Origin: Flavobacteriaceae bacterium UBA2540 | Lineage (GTDB): Bacteria; Bacteroidota; Bacteroidia; Flavobacteriales; Flavobacteriaceae | Reading direction: 5' to 3' | NCBI GenBank assembly: GCA_002340765.1 | Contig: DDMS01000029.1 | Span: 292-8,639 of the forward strand | Length of the DNA stretch: 8,348 nucleotides | In this document: positions 6,893 through 8,348 of the stretch, one piece after another | Position numbering within the stretch: the stretch's first letter is position 1 | How the letters are laid out: every line of letters begins with the position of its first letter | The notes under the pieces: model-generated | Told to the model about the DNA's origin: nothing | The model's input: the letters and a program-made list of their open reading frames with translations, nothing else | The model's database searches: none | Made by a program: the position numbers and the translations under genes

Positions 6893-7366
6893 TTACTTCT
6901 GTAAATAAGAACAATCGTCTGTTCTTCTCATATCCACCAAAAAAATAATTTCCCAATTCACGTTGGTATTGAAAAGTTGGAAAGAGTTGGCCCCACAATG
7001 ACTAAAAGTATCGTTATAAAAAAACTCGTAAGGGGTCCAAACTGAGGCTAAGTTTCCATCAATTTTGATGTCATAAGAAAGGAGTTTTTCAAAGAATTTT
7101 TGTGTTGGTTGTTTTGATGCTATTGCTTTTAAAAGTTGGTCTCTTGTCTCATCTTTCAAAACTTTTTCACCTTCCTTTGAAGTATTTGTTGTTTGAATTT
7201 TGACATTTTTGTGTAATGTTTTTGAAACGATGGCACTATCTCCTTTATGAAGTCCTTCAAAAAAAGTATCAATGACATTCTTTACGATTATTTCCTCATT
7301 TTTTTCCTGAGATGATGCAGCTAAATTCAAGAAAAAAAGCGCCAGTACTAAAAATATTTTTTGCAT
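6893..7366 (-). CDS. Secreted NTF2/SnoaL-like family protein of unknown function
   Basis: The protein is an exported, small alpha+beta domain of the NTF2-like superfamily, which includes both enzymes and ligand-binding or scaffold proteins; nothing here identifies a substrate. I place the start at the ATG at 7366 (157 residues) rather than 7387 (164), because this gives a clean signal peptide: MQK, then the hydrophobic stretch IFLVLALFFLNLAA, then SSQE. No lipobox Cys follows, so the product is probably soluble in the periplasm. The mature part opens with a helix (EEIIVKNVIDTFFEGLHKGD), which fits the NTF2-like first helix. It ends with SVWTPYEFFYND and NWEIIFLVDMRRTDDC, resembling the terminal sheet of such proteins. 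Two Cys (in SHCGAN and TDDC) could pair. It lies upstream of the decayed sigma pair on the same strand, and diverges from panB. Confidence 0.7.
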   Translation of the reverse strand: MQKIFLVLALFFLNLAASSQEKNEEIIVKNVIDTFFEGLHKGDSAIVSKTLHKNVKIQTTNTSKEGEKVLKDETRDQLLKAIASKQPTQKFFEKLLSYDIKIDGNLASVWTPYEFFYNDTFSHCGANSFQLFNTNVNWEIIFLVDMRRTDDCSYLQK

Positions 7367-7387
7367 AATTGATTGATTTTGATGCAT

Positions 7388-7395
7388 TAAAGCTA
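7388..7395 (-). promoter_or_regulatory. Possible -7 element of the secreted NTF2-like gene
   Basis: On the minus strand TAGCTTTA (7395 to 7388) matches TAnnTTTG at all but the last base. If used, transcription would begin near 7381. The ATG at 7387 would then be untranscribed and the ATG at 7366 would be the real start. No TTG is found at the expected -33 distance, so this is tentative. Confidence 0.25.
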
Positions 7396-7443
7396 GTCTT
7401 TTTTTGCATTTGTGTTAAAATGACTTCTAAGATTAACGAAATA

Positions 7444-7455
7444 TTAACTAGTTAA
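7444..7455. repeat. 12-bp perfect palindrome in the divergent promoter region
   Basis: TTAACTAGTTAA is its own reverse complement. It sits between the divergent secreted-protein gene and panB, where the -33 region of a panB promoter would fall if TACTTTTA at 7474-7481 is its -7 element. This makes it a possible operator, but a short AT-rich palindrome can arise by chance. Confidence 0.3.
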
Positions 7456-7473
7456 AAATCTGATTAGATTTCT

Positions 7474-7481
7474 TACTTTTA
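7474..7481 (+). promoter_or_regulatory. Possible -7 element of panB
   Basis: TACTTTTA matches TAnnTTTG except for the last base and would give a leader of about 16-20 nt before the panB ATG. No TTG stands at the usual upstream distance; instead GTTAA of the 12-bp palindrome falls there. A weak assignment. Confidence 0.25.
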
Positions 7482-7503
7482 CCAATACTAAAATTAAAAA
7501 AAT

Positions 7504-8322
7504 ATGTCAGTTGCAAAAAAACAGTACAAACGAATTACTGTAAAGTCATTAGTAGAAATGAAAGCAAATGGTGAAAAAATAAGCATGCTAACAGCGTATG
7601 ACTATACGATGGCAAAAATTTTGGATAATGCAGGTTTGGATGTTCTTTTAGTGGGTGATTCTGCTTCAAATGTAATGGCTGGTCATGAAACTACTTTGCC
7701 AATTACATTAGACCAAATGATTTATCATGCAAGTGCTGTTGTGAGAGCTATTGAAAGAAGTTTAGTTGTGGTTGATTTGCCTTTTGGAAGTTATCAATCT
7801 GACCCAAAAGAAGCCTTGCGTTCTGCGATTCGAATTATGAAAGAAAGCGGTGGACATGCCATCAAATTAGAAGGGGGAAGTGAAATTAAAGAGTCCATCA
7901 AACGAATTTTGAACGCAGGAATTCCTGTAATGGGTCATTTGGGTTTAACGCCACAATCCATATATAAATTTGGAACATACACAGTAAGAGCCAAAGAAGA
8001 AGAAGAGGCTCAAAAGCTGATGGAAGACTCTTTATTGCTAGAAAGATTGGGTTGTTTTGCAATCGTATTAGAAAAAGTTCCTGCAAAATTAGCTGAGAAA
8101 GTAGCGAAATCATTAACCATTCCTGTAATTGGAATTGGAGCAGGAAATGGAGTTGATGGTCAAGTTTTAGTTACTCATGACATGATAGGAATGACACACG
8201 AATTTCATCCTCGTTTTTTGCGTCGTTATTTGGATTTGTTTGCTGATATGACAAAAGCGTTTGAACAATATGTTTCCGATGTAAAAAGTAAAGATTTTCC
8301 GAATAAAAATGAGCAGTATTAA
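7504..8322 (+). CDS. panB: 3-methyl-2-oxobutanoate hydroxymethyltransferase (ketopantoate hydroxymethyltransferase)
   Basis: PanB transfers a hydroxymethyl group from 5,10-methylenetetrahydrofolate to 2-oxoisovalerate, forming ketopantoate. This is the first committed step toward pantothenate and coenzyme A, and takes place in the cytoplasm. The 272 residues match the family's usual length and TIM-barrel layout. Key blocks are MLTAYDYTMAKILD (28-41) and LLVGDSASNVMAGHETT (48-64), whose Asp is a metal ligand. They continue with VVDLPFGSY (89-97, second metal Asp), IKLEGG (119-124, Lys and Glu), VMGHLGLTPQS (142-152), VLEKVP (188-193, catalytic-type Glu) and IGIGAGNGVDGQVLVTHD (210-227). The ATG start gives the normal N-terminus. 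No panC or panD is adjacent in the window. It diverges from the secreted-protein gene with a 116-bp gap on the ATG at 7387, or 137 bp on the preferred start. Confidence 0.97.
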   Translation: MSVAKKQYKRITVKSLVEMKANGEKISMLTAYDYTMAKILDNAGLDVLLVGDSASNVMAGHETTLPITLDQMIYHASAVVRAIERSLVVVDLPFGSYQSDPKEALRSAIRIMKESGGHAIKLEGGSEIKESIKRILNAGIPVMGHLGLTPQSIYKFGTYTVRAKEEEEAQKLMEDSLLLERLGCFAIVLEKVPAKLAEKVAKSLTIPVIGIGAGNGVDGQVLVTHDMIGMTHEFHPRFLRRYLDLFADMTKAFEQYVSDVKSKDFPNKNEQY

Positions 8323-8325
8323 TTT

Positions 8326-8348
8326 TAGATTTCTAGATTTCTAGATTT
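8326..8348 (+). repeat. 8-bp tandem repeat (TAGATTTC) running into the window end
   Basis: The unit TAGATTTC occurs at 8326-8333 and 8334-8341, then 7 of 8 bases at 8342-8348, where the window stops. The junctions create TCTAGA palindromes. It begins three bases after the panB stop. The true copy number is unknown because the array is cut by the edge. Confidence 0.7.

Noticed and set aside
7420..7455. An 11-codon frame upstream of panB as a possible leader peptide
   Set aside because: There is no run of codons for a regulatory amino acid and no following attenuator-like hairpins.
7898..8113. Minus-strand open frame of 71 codons inside panB
   Set aside because: It is a shadow of panB; the Leu/Ile-rich translation arises from the reverse complement of the coding sequence.

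Overview
The window looks like a chromosomal segment from a marine-type member of the Flavobacteriaceae (Bacteroidota). The DNA is AT-rich. The proteins read like flavobacterial housekeeping enzymes. Upstream regions lack Shine-Dalgarno sequences, and several carry the Bacteroidota -7 promoter element TAnnTTTG. The genus cannot be fixed from the sequence alone.

Layout, left to right: the C-terminal third of rsmA/ksgA (+, cut by the window edge) overlaps the start of mgtE (+, Mg2+ channel/transporter), which suggests one transcript. mgtE runs tail-to-tail into a SpoU/TrmH-family RNA methyltransferase (-), with a 12-bp overlap. That gene diverges from mutS (+). The mutS start is best placed at a TTG at 2285, because the longer open frame begins inside the apparent promoter. 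A tatA-like gene (+) follows with its own -7 element, and ends tail-to-tail with a class I O-methyltransferase gene (-).

The stretch 6006-6892 looks empty of intact genes but is not structureless. Read on the minus strand, it holds the remains of two adjacent genes. The first is an ECF-type RNA polymerase sigma factor (about 6861 to 6305), recognisable along its whole length but broken by two frameshifts, a small in-frame loss and five in-frame stops. The second, directly downstream, is a small protein of the zinc-binding anti-sigma type (about 6303 to 6054), broken by a frameshift and missing its start codon and two of its metal-ligand positions. This decayed sigma/anti-sigma pair is the most noteworthy content of the window.

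Upstream of it lies a gene for a secreted NTF2/SnoaL-like protein (-). This diverges from panB (+, pantothenate synthesis), after which the window ends in a short 8-bp tandem repeat.

The intact genes serve unrelated housekeeping roles: rRNA maturation, Mg2+ homeostasis, RNA methylation, mismatch repair, Tat export and coenzyme A precursor synthesis. I see no tRNA, rRNA, CRISPR array, insertion sequence, phage gene or defence system. The interesting signal is gene decay rather than a new system.
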